Shown here in pieces: positions 8,706-17,378 of a stretch of DNA of 64,000 bases (the first letter of the stretch is position 1; each line of letters opens with the position of its first letter). Below the pieces are notes generated by a model, which saw only the letters and a program-made list of their open reading frames with translations, searched no databases and was not told the origin of the DNA. The stretch lies in contig NZXX01000002.1 in NCBI GenBank assembly GCA_002702065.1, forward strand, positions 62,001 to 126,000. The letters are read 5' to 3'. Origin of the DNA: Anaerolineaceae bacterium. Its GTDB lineage: Bacteria > Chloroflexota > Anaerolineae > Aggregatilineales > Phototrophicaceae. The translations under genes were made by a program, and so were the position numbers.

Positions 8706-8726
8706 GGGCAAGGTCATGACTTGCCC
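8706..8726. repeat. perfect hairpin GGGCAAG / CTTGCCC after the radical-SAM gene
   Basis: A 7-bp perfect stem with a 7-base loop that is itself palindromic (GTCATGA) lies 35 bases after the stop at 8671. No T-run follows, so it is a weak terminator candidate or a protein-binding site. Confidence 0.4.
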
Positions 8727-8789
8727 ACCATGCGAACCCCGTGCTTTCCATGTTAAACTGAACTATCTACTCTGATATTCAGGTGTGCC

Positions 8790-9467
8790 ATGCCTCGGCA
8801 AAAAAGCGTTTACTCGGTATTGATAATCAGTCTGCTGCTGCTGGCGGCGGTACTTGTGCCGGCACAGGCGCAGGATTCGTGCGTGCGTGTCCATGTGATG
8901 TTCGAAGCGTCAGAAGCGACGGTGCTGGATGGCAAGCTGAGCGTCGGCTGGGAGCAGACCGGCGGTGGTGCCTATGGCTTTGTCGATTTCTGGCTGGATG
9001 AGGAAGAATTATCCGGCGGTGATTCATTCCGCATGGGCGTTTTCAACATCACGGGTGTGGATTCATTCCGCACCTTTCTCAACGACGACGAACTGGACAT
9101 CGACGGTGATGGCGATTTTTCGGTCGACCGCACAGATTGCTCCGGTGACCTGCCAAGTGATGATGGCCGCCTCAACCTGAACGATGCGGCGTCGCTGGCG
9201 ATCGTGTATGCCAACAGCAAGACGGGTGGCTACGATGTTTATCTGGTTGACGCTGCCAGCGGGGGCGGCGATCTGGTCATTCGCGCCACACGGGATGACA
9301 TCGACGCGGCGCTGGCGGCAGCGACTGCACCGGGCGGCACCAACACGCTTATTCAGGCCGGGCAGACCGCTTCATTGTGGGCGTTGACCTCCGGGGAATG
9401 CCAGCGCAATGCCTTCTACCCGGATGGTAAGCCGGACGTGTTTATCTTCGCCTGTACGGCGGGTTAA
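8790..9467 (+). CDS. secreted protein of unknown function
   Basis: The product is 225 residues. It starts with a clear Sec signal peptide (Arg/Lys, then LIISLLLLAAVL, cleavage after AQAQ). The mature part is acidic and Gly/Asp-rich with a segment DELDIDGDGDFSVDRTD that resembles Ca2+-binding Asp repeats. Four cysteines are spaced in a way that could form two disulfides. No family is recognised. Its stop codon overlaps that of the convergent gene at 9464 by two bases, and no terminator separates them. Confidence 0.7.
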   Translation: MPRQKSVYSVLIISLLLLAAVLVPAQAQDSCVRVHVMFEASEATVLDGKLSVGWEQTGGGAYGFVDFWLDEEELSGGDSFRMGVFNITGVDSFRTFLNDDELDIDGDGDFSVDRTDCSGDLPSDDGRLNLNDAASLAIVYANSKTGGYDVYLVDAASGGGDLVIRATRDDIDAALAAATAPGGTNTLIQAGQTASLWALTSGECQRNAFYPDGKPDVFIFACTAG

Positions 9468-10129
9468 TCGAGCGCGACGACGCGGGTGGGGTGTGCCCCG
9501 CGCTGGGTGTGCCGTTTGGCGGGCTTGCACCAGCCAATCTCGACGCGCTGGGCTTTGGGGTTCCAGTGCGCGTGCACCAGCTTATCGCCGAAGCGACTGT
9601 CCGGCAGCCACATCTGCTGGTGGTCGTAATGGTCGAAGCGATGATCGCCACAGGATTCCAGCCACAGGCGTTGCAGCACCAGATATTCGTGAAATGTCAG
9701 GCCATTCCAGTTTTCGTTCGCAAACAGGCGGTCCAGTTTCGCCCGGCTGGCCTGGCTGCGTGTCTCCGGCGGAACCGGCGCATCACGGTAAAGCAGGACA
9801 TAAGCCCCCGCAGGCCGGTTGCGGGTTTCCATGGCGGGCAGGTCGAATGCTTTGAGTATCCAGGGTTCAGCGGCGTACTGTTCGGTTTCATCGACCGCCG
9901 CCGGGGAATGCAGCAGCGTGCTGATCAAGGCCCCGGTTTGTTCACGCTGGAGCCGGACCGGTGGAAAGACAAAGGCACAGTCGAAATCGCCGGTCTGCTC
10001 GACGGCTGCCCGCCCAACAGCGGACAGGCGCTGTGGCAAAGCCGCTGCCAGTGTGCCCAGTTCATGCTCCAGAAAAAACCGATAGCTGTCGGATAGAATA
10101 TCAACAGCCAGGCCCTGCACTGCATCCAT
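9464..10129 (-). CDS. uncharacterised protein, 221 residues
   Basis: The product has no signal peptide or membrane segment and looks cytosolic, with mixed helical segments and a His/Trp-rich end (CGDHRFDHYDHQQMW). I do not recognise the family. AGGA lies about 7 bases before the ATG at 10129. Upstream is an AT-rich stretch containing an ATAAG-N2-CTTAT inverted repeat (10168-10179), a possible operator. Confidence 0.55.
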   Translation of the reverse strand: MDAVQGLAVDILSDSYRFFLEHELGTLAAALPQRLSAVGRAAVEQTGDFDCAFVFPPVRLQREQTGALISTLLHSPAAVDETEQYAAEPWILKAFDLPAMETRNRPAGAYVLLYRDAPVPPETRSQASRAKLDRLFANENWNGLTFHEYLVLQRLWLESCGDHRFDHYDHQQMWLPDSRFGDKLVHAHWNPKAQRVEIGWCKPAKRHTQRGAHPTRVVALD

Positions 10130-10213
10130 TTTCCTGCTCCGGCGTTACCTTCTCTTCTATGTCAATTAGAACATAAGTGCTTATCAATTGCAATCGACAG
10201 GCTTAAGAAACAA

Positions 10214-10241
10214 ATCGGGGTACAACACGCTGTACCCCGAT
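10214..10241 (-). terminator. rho-independent terminator of the SH3b protein gene
   Basis: Read on the minus strand, an 11-bp perfect stem (10231-10241 with 10214-10224) is followed by a T-rich run. It lies 20 bases after the stop of the gene at 10262. Confidence 0.85.
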
Positions 10242-10261
10242 CCACTATTTCGTATTGATGA

Positions 10262-11119
10262 TCAGCCCGCTTCTTCGGTCGCCGCCACGGGGGCAGCCAG
10301 ATCACAGGCGCCGGTCGTGGACAGGAAGTCCGCGCTGACCCAACCCTGCGTGCTCTGCCAGATCACACGGAACCAGTCCGCCGTCCGTTCGGTTGCGGTC
10401 CAGGTGGTGCGGTAAGGCAGCCGGGTCATGATTTCGCCGGTGGTTTCATCCGGGGCGGTGCGCATCCGAACAATACGCGTCGTCGTCACCTGACAATTGC
10501 TCAGCGAGACAGCGCCCGCAGCAGGCATGCTGATCATGACGGGTTCGGTCGCGACGGGCGATTCACCGCCCGTGCTGCCGGTTGTGCTGGCAGGGGGCAG
10601 GTTCGGGACGACCGGTGCATTCGCGCTGCCGGCGGATGGATTGGGCGCGTCGGGTGCCACAATTGGCTGTGCGCCATCGAGCGGTGCGCCGGTTACCGGG
10701 TCGAGGTGATACAGGTCTTCGGCGCCTTTGTACCAGACGACGGTATAGGCGGTGCCTTCCGGCGTAAAGGTGTTCAACTGATATTCGCCGGTTGTCAGGC
10801 GCGAGATGATGACCGGTTTACCGCTGATCGGATTGGTGCCGGTGCCGATGACGGTGTTGGATGCGGTCGGGATCTCCGAATTGGCGGGTGCCGTTGCAGC
10901 GACCGGGTCTGGCCCGGCCTGATCATCGACGGCCAGCACGACAATATTGTCGCCCTGAATGAAAATAGCGACTGGTGCGCCACAGTCGCGGTGCGGGCGG
11001 ACGTTGATGCGCCCATCGCCGAGATTACAAGGGGTTTGAACAGCAGCCTGAACTGTGATGATTGGCAGCAGGACGACCGCGACCAGAACCCACAAAACAA
11101 GCAGTTTATAACGACTCAT
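10262..11119 (-). CDS. secreted SH3b-domain protein
   Basis: The product is 285 residues. The N-terminus is a signal peptide (LLVLWVLVAVVLLPIITVQAA). A first globular part with three Cys is followed by a Pro/Ala/Thr-rich linker and a C-terminal bacterial SH3 domain of ~75 residues: IVRMRTAPDETTGEIM, then TADWFRVIWQ and GWVSADFL. Such domains usually bind peptidoglycan or envelope partners outside the cell. The gene has a consensus-like promoter (11158-11186), a GGAGGA ribosome site 6 bases before the ATG, and its own terminator, so it is monocistronic. Confidence 0.8.
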   Translation of the reverse strand: MSRYKLLVLWVLVAVVLLPIITVQAAVQTPCNLGDGRINVRPHRDCGAPVAIFIQGDNIVVLAVDDQAGPDPVAATAPANSEIPTASNTVIGTGTNPISGKPVIISRLTTGEYQLNTFTPEGTAYTVVWYKGAEDLYHLDPVTGAPLDGAQPIVAPDAPNPSAGSANAPVVPNLPPASTTGSTGGESPVATEPVMISMPAAGAVSLSNCQVTTTRIVRMRTAPDETTGEIMTRLPYRTTWTATERTADWFRVIWQSTQGWVSADFLSTTGACDLAAPVAATEEAG

Positions 11120-11157
11120 AACTTTTCCTCCACATCAAGTTGTTGCCTCCACGCCAT

Positions 11158-11186
11158 ATTATTTCCATTTCTGTGCGCTGTGTCAA
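11158..11186 (-). promoter_or_regulatory. promoter of the SH3b protein gene
   Basis: On the minus strand TTGACA (11186-11181), a 17-base spacer and AATAAT (11163-11158) are near consensus for sigma70, about 40 bases before the ATG at 11119. Confidence 0.75.
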
Positions 11187-11227
11187 AACCAGCGTAGGGC
11201 AATCATCAGAAAGATCATGGGACACAG

Positions 11228-12025
11228 CTAAATTGGCAGGCCGGGCGGATGAAGCTGGGCCGTGACCCCGCCATCCACGTACAGCACCTGGCCCACAACC
11301 GCCGACGCATCCGGCGACACCAGAAAAGCAACCGCCGCCCCCAGTTCCAGCAGCTGGACCGGGCGGCCAATGGGCGTGCGATTGGCCACGTCTTCCCACC
11401 AGGGTTCCGGTGCGCGGGACGGGGTCCAGCCCGGTGCAACGGCGTTGACCCGCACCCCATCCCGAATCCACTCCACGGCCAGCGCACGCGTAATCGGGTC
11501 GATCGCGCCTTTGGTCGCATCGTAGGGCAGGCCCGGCAGATGGGTTCGCACAGCGCCCGGTGTGGTCACGTTGACGATATGGCCGTATTGCTTGGGCCGC
11601 ATGATCGCCCCGGCCCGCTGCGCCAGCATCAGCGGCGCTTTGACATTGACCTTCAGTTGATAGTCGATCAGGTCTTCGCTCACCTGATCAAATGGCATCC
11701 GGCGCAGGTCGGCGGCGTTGTTGACCAGCACATCCACGGTGCCGAACGCACGCACGGTTTCATTAAACAACTGGTCGATCGCGGCGGTTTCTTCCAGATT
11801 CCCGGCGAGGCCCAGCGCTTCGGCCCCCTGTGCGGTCAGGGCGTCCACGGTGCTGCTGACTTCGGCTTCGTCCAGCCCGGTGATGACGACCTTCATCCCC
11901 TCGCGCGCCAGCCGCAGCGCGATGCCCTGGCCGATCCCCCGGCATGATCCGGTGACAATTGCCACCTGACCGCGCAGTTCAGGATAGCGCGCCGGGATCG
12001 CCGCAAATACTTGTGCAATATCCAT
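11228..12025 (-). CDS. short-chain dehydrogenase/reductase
   Basis: The product is 265 residues, the classical SDR length. The cofactor motif is TGSCRGIGQG, followed by NNAAD in place of NNAG. The catalytic Tyr and Lys are in YDATK, and the C-terminus has the usual VLYVDGG strand. The Ser of the catalytic triad is not obvious (VNVTTPGAV carries Thr). Substrate is unknown. An upstream in-frame extension to 12190 exists, but the ATG at 12025 fits the family start. It stands alone on the minus strand. Confidence 0.85.
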   Translation of the reverse strand: MDIAQVFAAIPARYPELRGQVAIVTGSCRGIGQGIALRLAREGMKVVITGLDEAEVSSTVDALTAQGAEALGLAGNLEETAAIDQLFNETVRAFGTVDVLVNNAADLRRMPFDQVSEDLIDYQLKVNVKAPLMLAQRAGAIMRPKQYGHIVNVTTPGAVRTHLPGLPYDATKGAIDPITRALAVEWIRDGVRVNAVAPGWTPSRAPEPWWEDVANRTPIGRPVQLLELGAAVAFLVSPDASAVVGQVLYVDGGVTAQLHPPGLPI

Positions 12026-12320
12026 TGAATAACCTTCTATTTTGTTTGGAGTCCAGTCTCTACCGGACATTATGGCGCGGCATGCCGAATTCGCCAATTG
12101 TGCAGGGCCATCGTATGAAAGGCAGCTACACATATAGCGCTGTCCGGTATGAGCTTGTGAATCACATGCTCTGCTATGAACCGACTTCACCCCTCCGACG
12201 CCAAAGCGCCACCTCCCCCGAATTCAGGGGAGGATTCCGTCGCTAGTTCCAGCGCTTGCTCCGCGGATGGTCACTGCGGGGCGGAGCGCGTTGCAGGCGT
12301 AAGAATCATGAACGATGCGC
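12026..12320. repeat. intergenic region with CCTC/GAATTC palindrome
   Basis: These 295 bases contain no gene I can support. At 12212-12233 lies a palindrome with CCTCCCC and GGGGAGG arms around GAATTC, the same kind of element as at 61471-61532. Further on, GCTCCGC and GCGGAGC (about 12256-12295) form another inverted repeat, close to the 3' end of the gene at 12321. Confidence 0.5.
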
Positions 12321-12746
12321 TCAGCCAGACAGCGCCTTGTTGACGATGTCCGAAAGCTGTGTCGACAGCTCGAACAACGCCTGTCCGCTGTCGCCGCCGG
12401 GGGGCCAGGGCGTGACCTGAATCGTTTTGATGCTGCCGCCGGTGGTCACCTGCCATTCGGCCTCGCGGTTGGCGGTGGAACGGCTGGTGTCGCCCGTAAT
12501 CTCGGCGGGCATGTCGCGGATACCGCTGGCTTCGACGGCCTGTTGGACAGCGTCGACTTGCTCCGGACTGAGCGTAACGACCGGATACCAGCCGGGGGTG
12601 ACCCGTTCATCCTTGTAGGTCCCATCCGCTGCCTTGACCTTTTTGGAGACGCGGTAATCCTCGGTGTTGCCGTCGGCGTCGATGCGCTGCCCGTGTGGGT
12701 TGCCGTGCTGGCTTTTGATCAGATAGCTGATAATCAGATCGGCCAT
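12321..12746 (-). CDS. uncharacterised protein, partner gene of the OmpA/metalloprotease protein
   Basis: The product is 141 residues, soluble and without a signal peptide. The mix of beta segments (PGWYPVVTLS, EWQVTTGGSIKTIQVTPWPPGG) with a C-terminal helix suggests a small alpha/beta protein. No family is recognised. AGGAGA lies 5 bases before the ATG, and only 8 bases separate it from the upstream metallopeptidase gene. The two are surely co-transcribed. It could be a cognate inhibitor or chaperone, but nothing in its sequence proves this. Confidence 0.6.
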   Translation of the reverse strand: MADLIISYLIKSQHGNPHGQRIDADGNTEDYRVSKKVKAADGTYKDERVTPGWYPVVTLSPEQVDAVQQAVEASGIRDMPAEITGDTSRSTANREAEWQVTTGGSIKTIQVTPWPPGGDSGQALFELSTQLSDIVNKALSG

Positions 12747-12754
12747 GAGTTCTC

Positions 12755-14344
12755 CTATGTAATAACCCCGCCGGGAACCGGGGTGCCGGGAATCACGCTG
12801 GGGGCGTCGCCTTCACCGCCATAGCGCCAGTCTTTGCCGGTGACCTGTTCCAGCGCGGCGTGGAACGTCGAATAGTGCTGCGGGCGCACGGTGTTGCCCA
12901 GCGACATGATGTTGTCGTTGTTTTCGGATACAGCGCCATCAATCGGCGCGTCGGCCAGGCTGTTGGCGTCGATGTCGCTGTGGGCGACGGATGAGCCAAT
13001 CGGGTTGCCGGTGCCGGAAATAAAGCTGCCTGCGCCGGTGGCGTATTCATCGTCCAGGCCGAGCAGATGCCCGGTTTCGTGGGCCGCGACCAGCTGCGCT
13101 TCGCCGGAGCCGATAATCATATCGACGCGGCGCGACTCGCCCCCTTCGGTAGCACCTTCTTCACCCGTGCCAGAATCGACCGTGCGGTCAACCGACCCGG
13201 TGAGGCCGTTCGACTTGAGGAAATTCTCGACCGCCAGCGCACGTTGTTCGGACAGATGCTGGTTGTACTGCGGTGAACCGCTGGTGCTGGCCCGCCCAAT
13301 TAGCTGAATGGCCTGACCGTCGTTACCCGGCGCGGCATTGAAGGTGTTGATAAATTGTTGCAGGAAGGTCGGCCCGGCGACACCTGCGCCATTCGGCTCT
13401 GAGCTGGCCGCGGCGATACTGGCCGAGTCGTGGGCAAAGTAAAGCTCCCATTGCAGCAGGCTGTCCGGCGAGGGGTTGACGTCCGAACTGGACATAATCA
13501 ATTCCTGATCGCTGGCGTTGGTGGCGTCGTTGGACTGCACATAGGCACCGATGCCGTTTGGCGGGGTTTTGATGATCTTGCCCTGGCAGTGATCTTTCTC
13601 TCCCTGCCCGCTGTGGACATTGATCTGCACGCGGACATCGGCCATCAGTTCCGGCCAGTCCTGGCTAACGAAGAAATGCTGCCCGCCCCAGGCACTTTCG
13701 ACCGTCTGCTTGTACTGGCCCATCCAGGTCTCTTCTTCGCCGGCCCAGCGCCACCGGTTTTGCACTTCCGCCGCCCGGTCCGCTGCCGGAATATCGGTCA
13801 TGATCTGGTTGGCTGCCGCCTGAAGCTCGCCAAACGTCCCCTGCTCATCGGGGTCGGTCATGTCGAGGCCGGTGCCATCCGCCGTCACGGCACTGGTGGA
13901 TTCGTCGATGCTGAGGCCGTTGATAAACGAAATGCCGATGTTCATGCCGATAATCAACTGGCGGGCGTTGGGGTCGAAGCGGGCGTTAAACCCGCCAATG
14001 CCGGTTGGGGTAATATCGGCTCCCTCGGCACCCGGCATCATGCCCCGCGACAGAAAATCACGCATCTCGGCGGGCATGGCGTCGTCAGAGACCTGTACAT
14101 CCTGCGTTTCTTCACCCAACAGAATACGCTGCAAGGTCTGATTGCCGACCGTTGGCCCCAGCTGCTGGGCCGCCCGGCGTTGCAGATCGCCCGAACCGGA
14201 CGAATCAGGACGCCGCAGGGCTTCGAGCGCCAGCGTGTTGTTCAGCATGTCCGGGGCGGTATGGGCGTGGGTGTTGTTCTGGTGGGTCTGGTGTTCCTGA
14301 ATCTGAGATTTTTTCTTCTTCAGCCGTCTGGTCTTGGTTGCCAT
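12755..14344 (-). CDS. OmpA-like domain protein with embedded metzincin-type metallopeptidase
   Basis: The product is 529 residues. A basic, Gln/His-rich N-terminus leads into LQRRAAQQLGPTVGNQTLQRIL, which resembles the prefix of DUF4157 proteins tied to contractile injection systems. A central unknown region follows. An OmpA/Pal-type domain comes next (WELYFAHDSASI ... LIGRASTSGSPQYNQHLSEQ ... RRVDMII). Immediately after it lies HETGHLLGLDDEY (H422, E423, H426, probable third ligand D432), with a possible Met-turn in NDNIMSLGN. No signal peptide is seen, so export would need another route. It is followed by a small partner gene. Confidence 0.75.
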   Translation of the reverse strand: MATKTRRLKKKKSQIQEHQTHQNNTHAHTAPDMLNNTLALEALRRPDSSGSGDLQRRAAQQLGPTVGNQTLQRILLGEETQDVQVSDDAMPAEMRDFLSRGMMPGAEGADITPTGIGGFNARFDPNARQLIIGMNIGISFINGLSIDESTSAVTADGTGLDMTDPDEQGTFGELQAAANQIMTDIPAADRAAEVQNRWRWAGEEETWMGQYKQTVESAWGGQHFFVSQDWPELMADVRVQINVHSGQGEKDHCQGKIIKTPPNGIGAYVQSNDATNASDQELIMSSSDVNPSPDSLLQWELYFAHDSASIAAASSEPNGAGVAGPTFLQQFINTFNAAPGNDGQAIQLIGRASTSGSPQYNQHLSEQRALAVENFLKSNGLTGSVDRTVDSGTGEEGATEGGESRRVDMIIGSGEAQLVAAHETGHLLGLDDEYATGAGSFISGTGNPIGSSVAHSDIDANSLADAPIDGAVSENNDNIMSLGNTVRPQHYSTFHAALEQVTGKDWRYGGEGDAPSVIPGTPVPGGVIT

Positions 14345-14462
14345 AATGCCAATTCCAATTCTCGCAAGGGCTTTTCTTCATCATAATCGCAATCGATTCG
14401 CGGCGCAATTTCAATCGTAAGAGAACCGTTTGGGTCTGCCCGACGACCATCTGTTAGCGACG

Positions 14463-14491
14463 TTGGACGCCGGTATCCGGTCATGTAGAAT
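14463..14491 (+). promoter_or_regulatory. promoter of the Asp/Glu racemase gene
   Basis: TTGGAC (14463-14468), a 17-base spacer and TAGAAT (14486-14491) lie about 45 bases before the ATG at 14535. Confidence 0.65.
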
Positions 14492-14534
14492 AGGGCGGTG
14501 TTGAACGCGGTCGACTGTATGACAAGAAGGTGCT

Positions 14535-15236
14535 ATGAAGACTATCGGACTGATCGGCGGGATGAGCTGGGAATCCTCCCTGCTGTATTATCAGATTATC
14601 AATGAGACGGTCAAAGCGCGGCTGGGCGGGCTGCATTCGGCACAGTGCCTGCTGTGGTCGTTCGACTTTGCCGAGATCGAGGCGCTGCAAGCGGCAGGCG
14701 ACTGGGACCAGGCTACCCGGCAGATGATTGCGGCGGCCCGGCGTCTGGAACGCGGCGGCGCGGATTGTCTGGTGATCTGCACCAACACCATGCATAAGAT
14801 GGCCGGGGATGTGCAGGCCGCGGTTGATCTGCCGCTGATTCATATCGCCGATGCGACGGCGGCGCATGTGCGGGCGGCGGGCATTGACCGGATCGCGCTG
14901 CTGGGCACGCGCTACACGATGGAACAGGATTTTTATAAAGGCCGCCTGATCGAGCATTACGGCCTCGACGTGCTGATCCCGGATGCGGCTGGGATTCCGG
15001 TCGTGCACGACATCATTTACGACGAACTGGTGGTCGGCGTGGTCAAGGATGACTCGCGGCGTCGCTACCAGCAAGTCATTGATGCGCTGGCGCAGCGGGG
15101 GGCCCAGGGCGTGATCCTCGGCTGTACCGAAATCACGATGCTCATCAAGCCGGATGACAGCCCGCTGCCCGTCTTCGACACGACCTATCTGCACGCGGTC
15201 GCCGCGGTGGATTGGGCGCTGGCAGCAGATTCCTGA
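14535..15236 (+). CDS. aspartate/glutamate racemase family protein
   Basis: The product is 233 residues, normal for the family. IGLIGGMSWESS opens the first domain. The two catalytic cysteines lie in ICTNTMHK and LGCTEI, as in PLP-independent Asp/Glu racemases of the YgeA/AspR group. The enzyme interconverts D and L amino acids in the cytosol by two-base proton transfer. The preferred amino acid cannot be told from sequence. AAGAAGG precedes the ATG. The gene has its own promoter and stands alone. Confidence 0.9.
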   Translation: MKTIGLIGGMSWESSLLYYQIINETVKARLGGLHSAQCLLWSFDFAEIEALQAAGDWDQATRQMIAAARRLERGGADCLVICTNTMHKMAGDVQAAVDLPLIHIADATAAHVRAAGIDRIALLGTRYTMEQDFYKGRLIEHYGLDVLIPDAAGIPVVHDIIYDELVVGVVKDDSRRRYQQVIDALAQRGAQGVILGCTEITMLIKPDDSPLPVFDTTYLHAVAAVDWALAADS

Positions 15237-15383
15237 CCATTGGTTTTGCTGCCTCGCTGACCCCATCCGTTCCGGTCAGAACGCCGTTATTGAATAAACG
15301 ATGTCGCTTTATGGCGGTAGACCTCACTCCATTCTCACCACGTACTAACGAAAACCACACCACGTTAATAAGCTGACTCATTG

Positions 15384-15400
15384 TATAATTAACGTGGAGG
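15384..15400 (+). promoter_or_regulatory. -10 box and strong ribosome site before the ALDH-like gene
   Basis: TATAAT at 15384-15389 is a perfect -10, but no good -35 is seen. GGAGG (15396-15400) lies 6 bases before the ATG at 15407, so the transcript leader would be only about ten bases long. Confidence 0.5.
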
Positions 15401-15406
15401 ATATTT

Positions 15407-16714
15407 ATGGCTGCTGAAATCAAAGTTACAAATCCTTACGATAATCGTGTGGTTGCCACGGTGCCGATGTTTACCGAACGCGAGGTTCGGGCAGCGGTGG
15501 GACGGGCAGCGGATTCTACAGTGGGAGATTTGCCTGCTCGCGAACGGGCCGGATTTTTGTATCGGGCTGGCGCGCTGATTGAAGAGCATATTGATTCGCT
15601 TGCCAAGTTGATCGTGCGTGAAAGTGGCAAACCGGTGCGGCTGGCCCGGCGCGAGGTTGCGCAAGCGGCTGAGGTGTTCACGCTGGCGGCGGGTGAGGCT
15701 AACCGCCTGACCGGCGAAACGCTCGACCTGCCCTGGCAGTTGGGGAATGTGGCGGCGATCCCGGCGGGGGTGACGGCGGTTTTTGTGCCCTATAACTACC
15801 CGCTTGCCGATGTAGCGCGCTATACGGCCCCGGCGCTGGCGGCGGGCTGCACGGTGGTTGTCAAACCGGAACTGCCGCTGACGGCCCTGCGTATGCTGGA
15901 CCTGCTGGAAAACGCGGGTTTGCCAAGCGGCGCGTTCGAGGTGGTGCTGGGTGATGACGCCGTGAACGAGTGGTTACTGGCTGATCCGCGCGTGGCGCAG
16001 GCGGCTGTCGTGGGCAGCCCCGGCATGGCAGAATCGATTGCCCGGCGAGCTGGCTTGCGCCGTACCCTGCTGGATGTGCAGAGTCAGGCGATTGCCATTG
16101 TCGATGCCGAGGCAGACCTGCCGCGGGCCGCAACCGTGTGTGCCAGCAGCGCCTTTGCCTTCGGCGGTCAGCTGGATACCTGCCTGCGACGTATTCACGT
16201 GCATCGCAGCGTCTATGATGAATTTCGTTTTCGCTTTCTGGATGCGGCGGGCGAACTGGTGTCGGGCAACCCGATGCAGGAAGATACCGATCTTGGTCCG
16301 CTGCGGTCCGATGATGCGGCGCAGCAGGTGATCGACCAGGTCAACGGTGCGATTGAAGAAGGCGCGTGGCTGCTGGCGGGGGGCGAACGCGATGGCCGGA
16401 TGGTCGCGCCGCTGGTCCTCGAAAACCTGGATGATGCCATGCAGATTATGCAGGAACCTGTTGTGGGGCCAGTGGCCTGCCTGAGTCCGTTCGACAAGAT
16501 TGATGATGCGCTGCGGTTGGTGAACTGCCCGACCACGCTGATGAGCCTGTTTACCCGCGACCTCAATCTGGCGGTGCGGGTGGCGCAGTGCCTCGACGCG
16601 GCAGGGGTCGCCATTAATGATGCCCCCACCCGGCACGAGTCTCCACAGCAGGTGCGCCGCCGCATGGATTCCATGACTCATTTGCGCACCGTCATCATGG
16701 CTTCTGCCGAATAG
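15407..16714 (+). CDS. aldehyde dehydrogenase-fold protein lacking the catalytic Cys and Glu
   Basis: The product is 435 residues, shorter than the usual 470-500. The NAD(P)-binding features remain: VPYNYPL with the conserved Asn, VVVKPE with the Lys, and VVGSPGMAESIARRA. The active-site loop that should read GQxC is GGQLDTC. Asp stands at the catalytic Cys position, and the Cys present aligns with the second (redox-switch) Cys of succinate-semialdehyde dehydrogenases. The general-base motif ELGGK is DVQSQ. Oxidation of aldehydes through a thioester is therefore unlikely. It may be a pseudoenzyme or bind NAD(P) for another purpose. The gene is monocistronic. Confidence 0.8.
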   Translation: MAAEIKVTNPYDNRVVATVPMFTEREVRAAVGRAADSTVGDLPARERAGFLYRAGALIEEHIDSLAKLIVRESGKPVRLARREVAQAAEVFTLAAGEANRLTGETLDLPWQLGNVAAIPAGVTAVFVPYNYPLADVARYTAPALAAGCTVVVKPELPLTALRMLDLLENAGLPSGAFEVVLGDDAVNEWLLADPRVAQAAVVGSPGMAESIARRAGLRRTLLDVQSQAIAIVDAEADLPRAATVCASSAFAFGGQLDTCLRRIHVHRSVYDEFRFRFLDAAGELVSGNPMQEDTDLGPLRSDDAAQQVIDQVNGAIEEGAWLLAGGERDGRMVAPLVLENLDDAMQIMQEPVVGPVACLSPFDKIDDALRLVNCPTTLMSLFTRDLNLAVRVAQCLDAAGVAINDAPTRHESPQQVRRRMDSMTHLRTVIMASAE

Positions 16715-16783
16715 CCTGCCCTGTCCTTCGCTCCGAGTCCTTTGTATGATGCGTACCGGCTTGAAGGAATCGGAGCGACAATC

Positions 16784-17365
16784 ATGGACACTTCGGGTGT
16801 GATCGTCGGCATTCTTATCGTGCTTTTCGGTATCTTGAACTGCTTCTTTGGATACACCTACTTCCGGGTGCTGCTGGCATTCTGGGGGTTCATCATTGGC
16901 GGTGTGCTGACTCTGCCGCTGCTTCAGCAGGACATCGCCCCGCTGACGGCCATTATTATCGGCGTGTTTGGCGCGATGCTGGGGGCGGCCCTCAGCTTGC
17001 TGGTTTTCCGTATCGGCGTGTTTATCGCCGGGGCGGCACTGGGCTACACGCTGGTGACGATGGTGCTGTCCGCGACGCAGGCGCCGGAGAATGGGCTGGT
17101 CTTGGCGCTGGTGGGTGGCCTGATCGTCGGGCTGCTGTCGCTGGCGCTCAACCGGCTGTTTATTATCGCCCTAACCGCTATTGGTGGCGCGGTGATCATC
17201 ATTACCGGCATGACAATGCTGTTTGACCCCGAACGAATCGGGCAGGCGGTGGCCGCGCAGCAGTTTGGCCCGGTGCTGACAGACCTGCCGCCTCATATTG
17301 TGCTTGTGTGGCTGCTGCTGGTGATCTTCGGTATCCTGTCGCAGTACCGGTTTGAAACGGATTAG
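16784..17365 (+). CDS. DUF4203-like multi-pass membrane protein
   Basis: The product is 193 residues with six to seven hydrophobic segments, Gly-rich and evenly spaced (VIVGILIVLFGILNCFFGY at the start, VWLLLVIFGILSQ at the end). The pattern fits DUF4203/TMEM198-like proteins of unknown function. The ATG at 16784 has GGAG 8 bases upstream and puts the first membrane segment right at the start; an in-frame upstream start at 16742 adds a polar tail and is less likely. The next gene begins 13 bases downstream. Confidence 0.75.
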   Translation: MDTSGVIVGILIVLFGILNCFFGYTYFRVLLAFWGFIIGGVLTLPLLQQDIAPLTAIIIGVFGAMLGAALSLLVFRIGVFIAGAALGYTLVTMVLSATQAPENGLVLALVGGLIVGLLSLALNRLFIIALTAIGGAVIIITGMTMLFDPERIGQAVAAQQFGPVLTDLPPHIVLVWLLLVIFGILSQYRFETD

Positions 17366-17378
17366 GCACGCAGGCACC

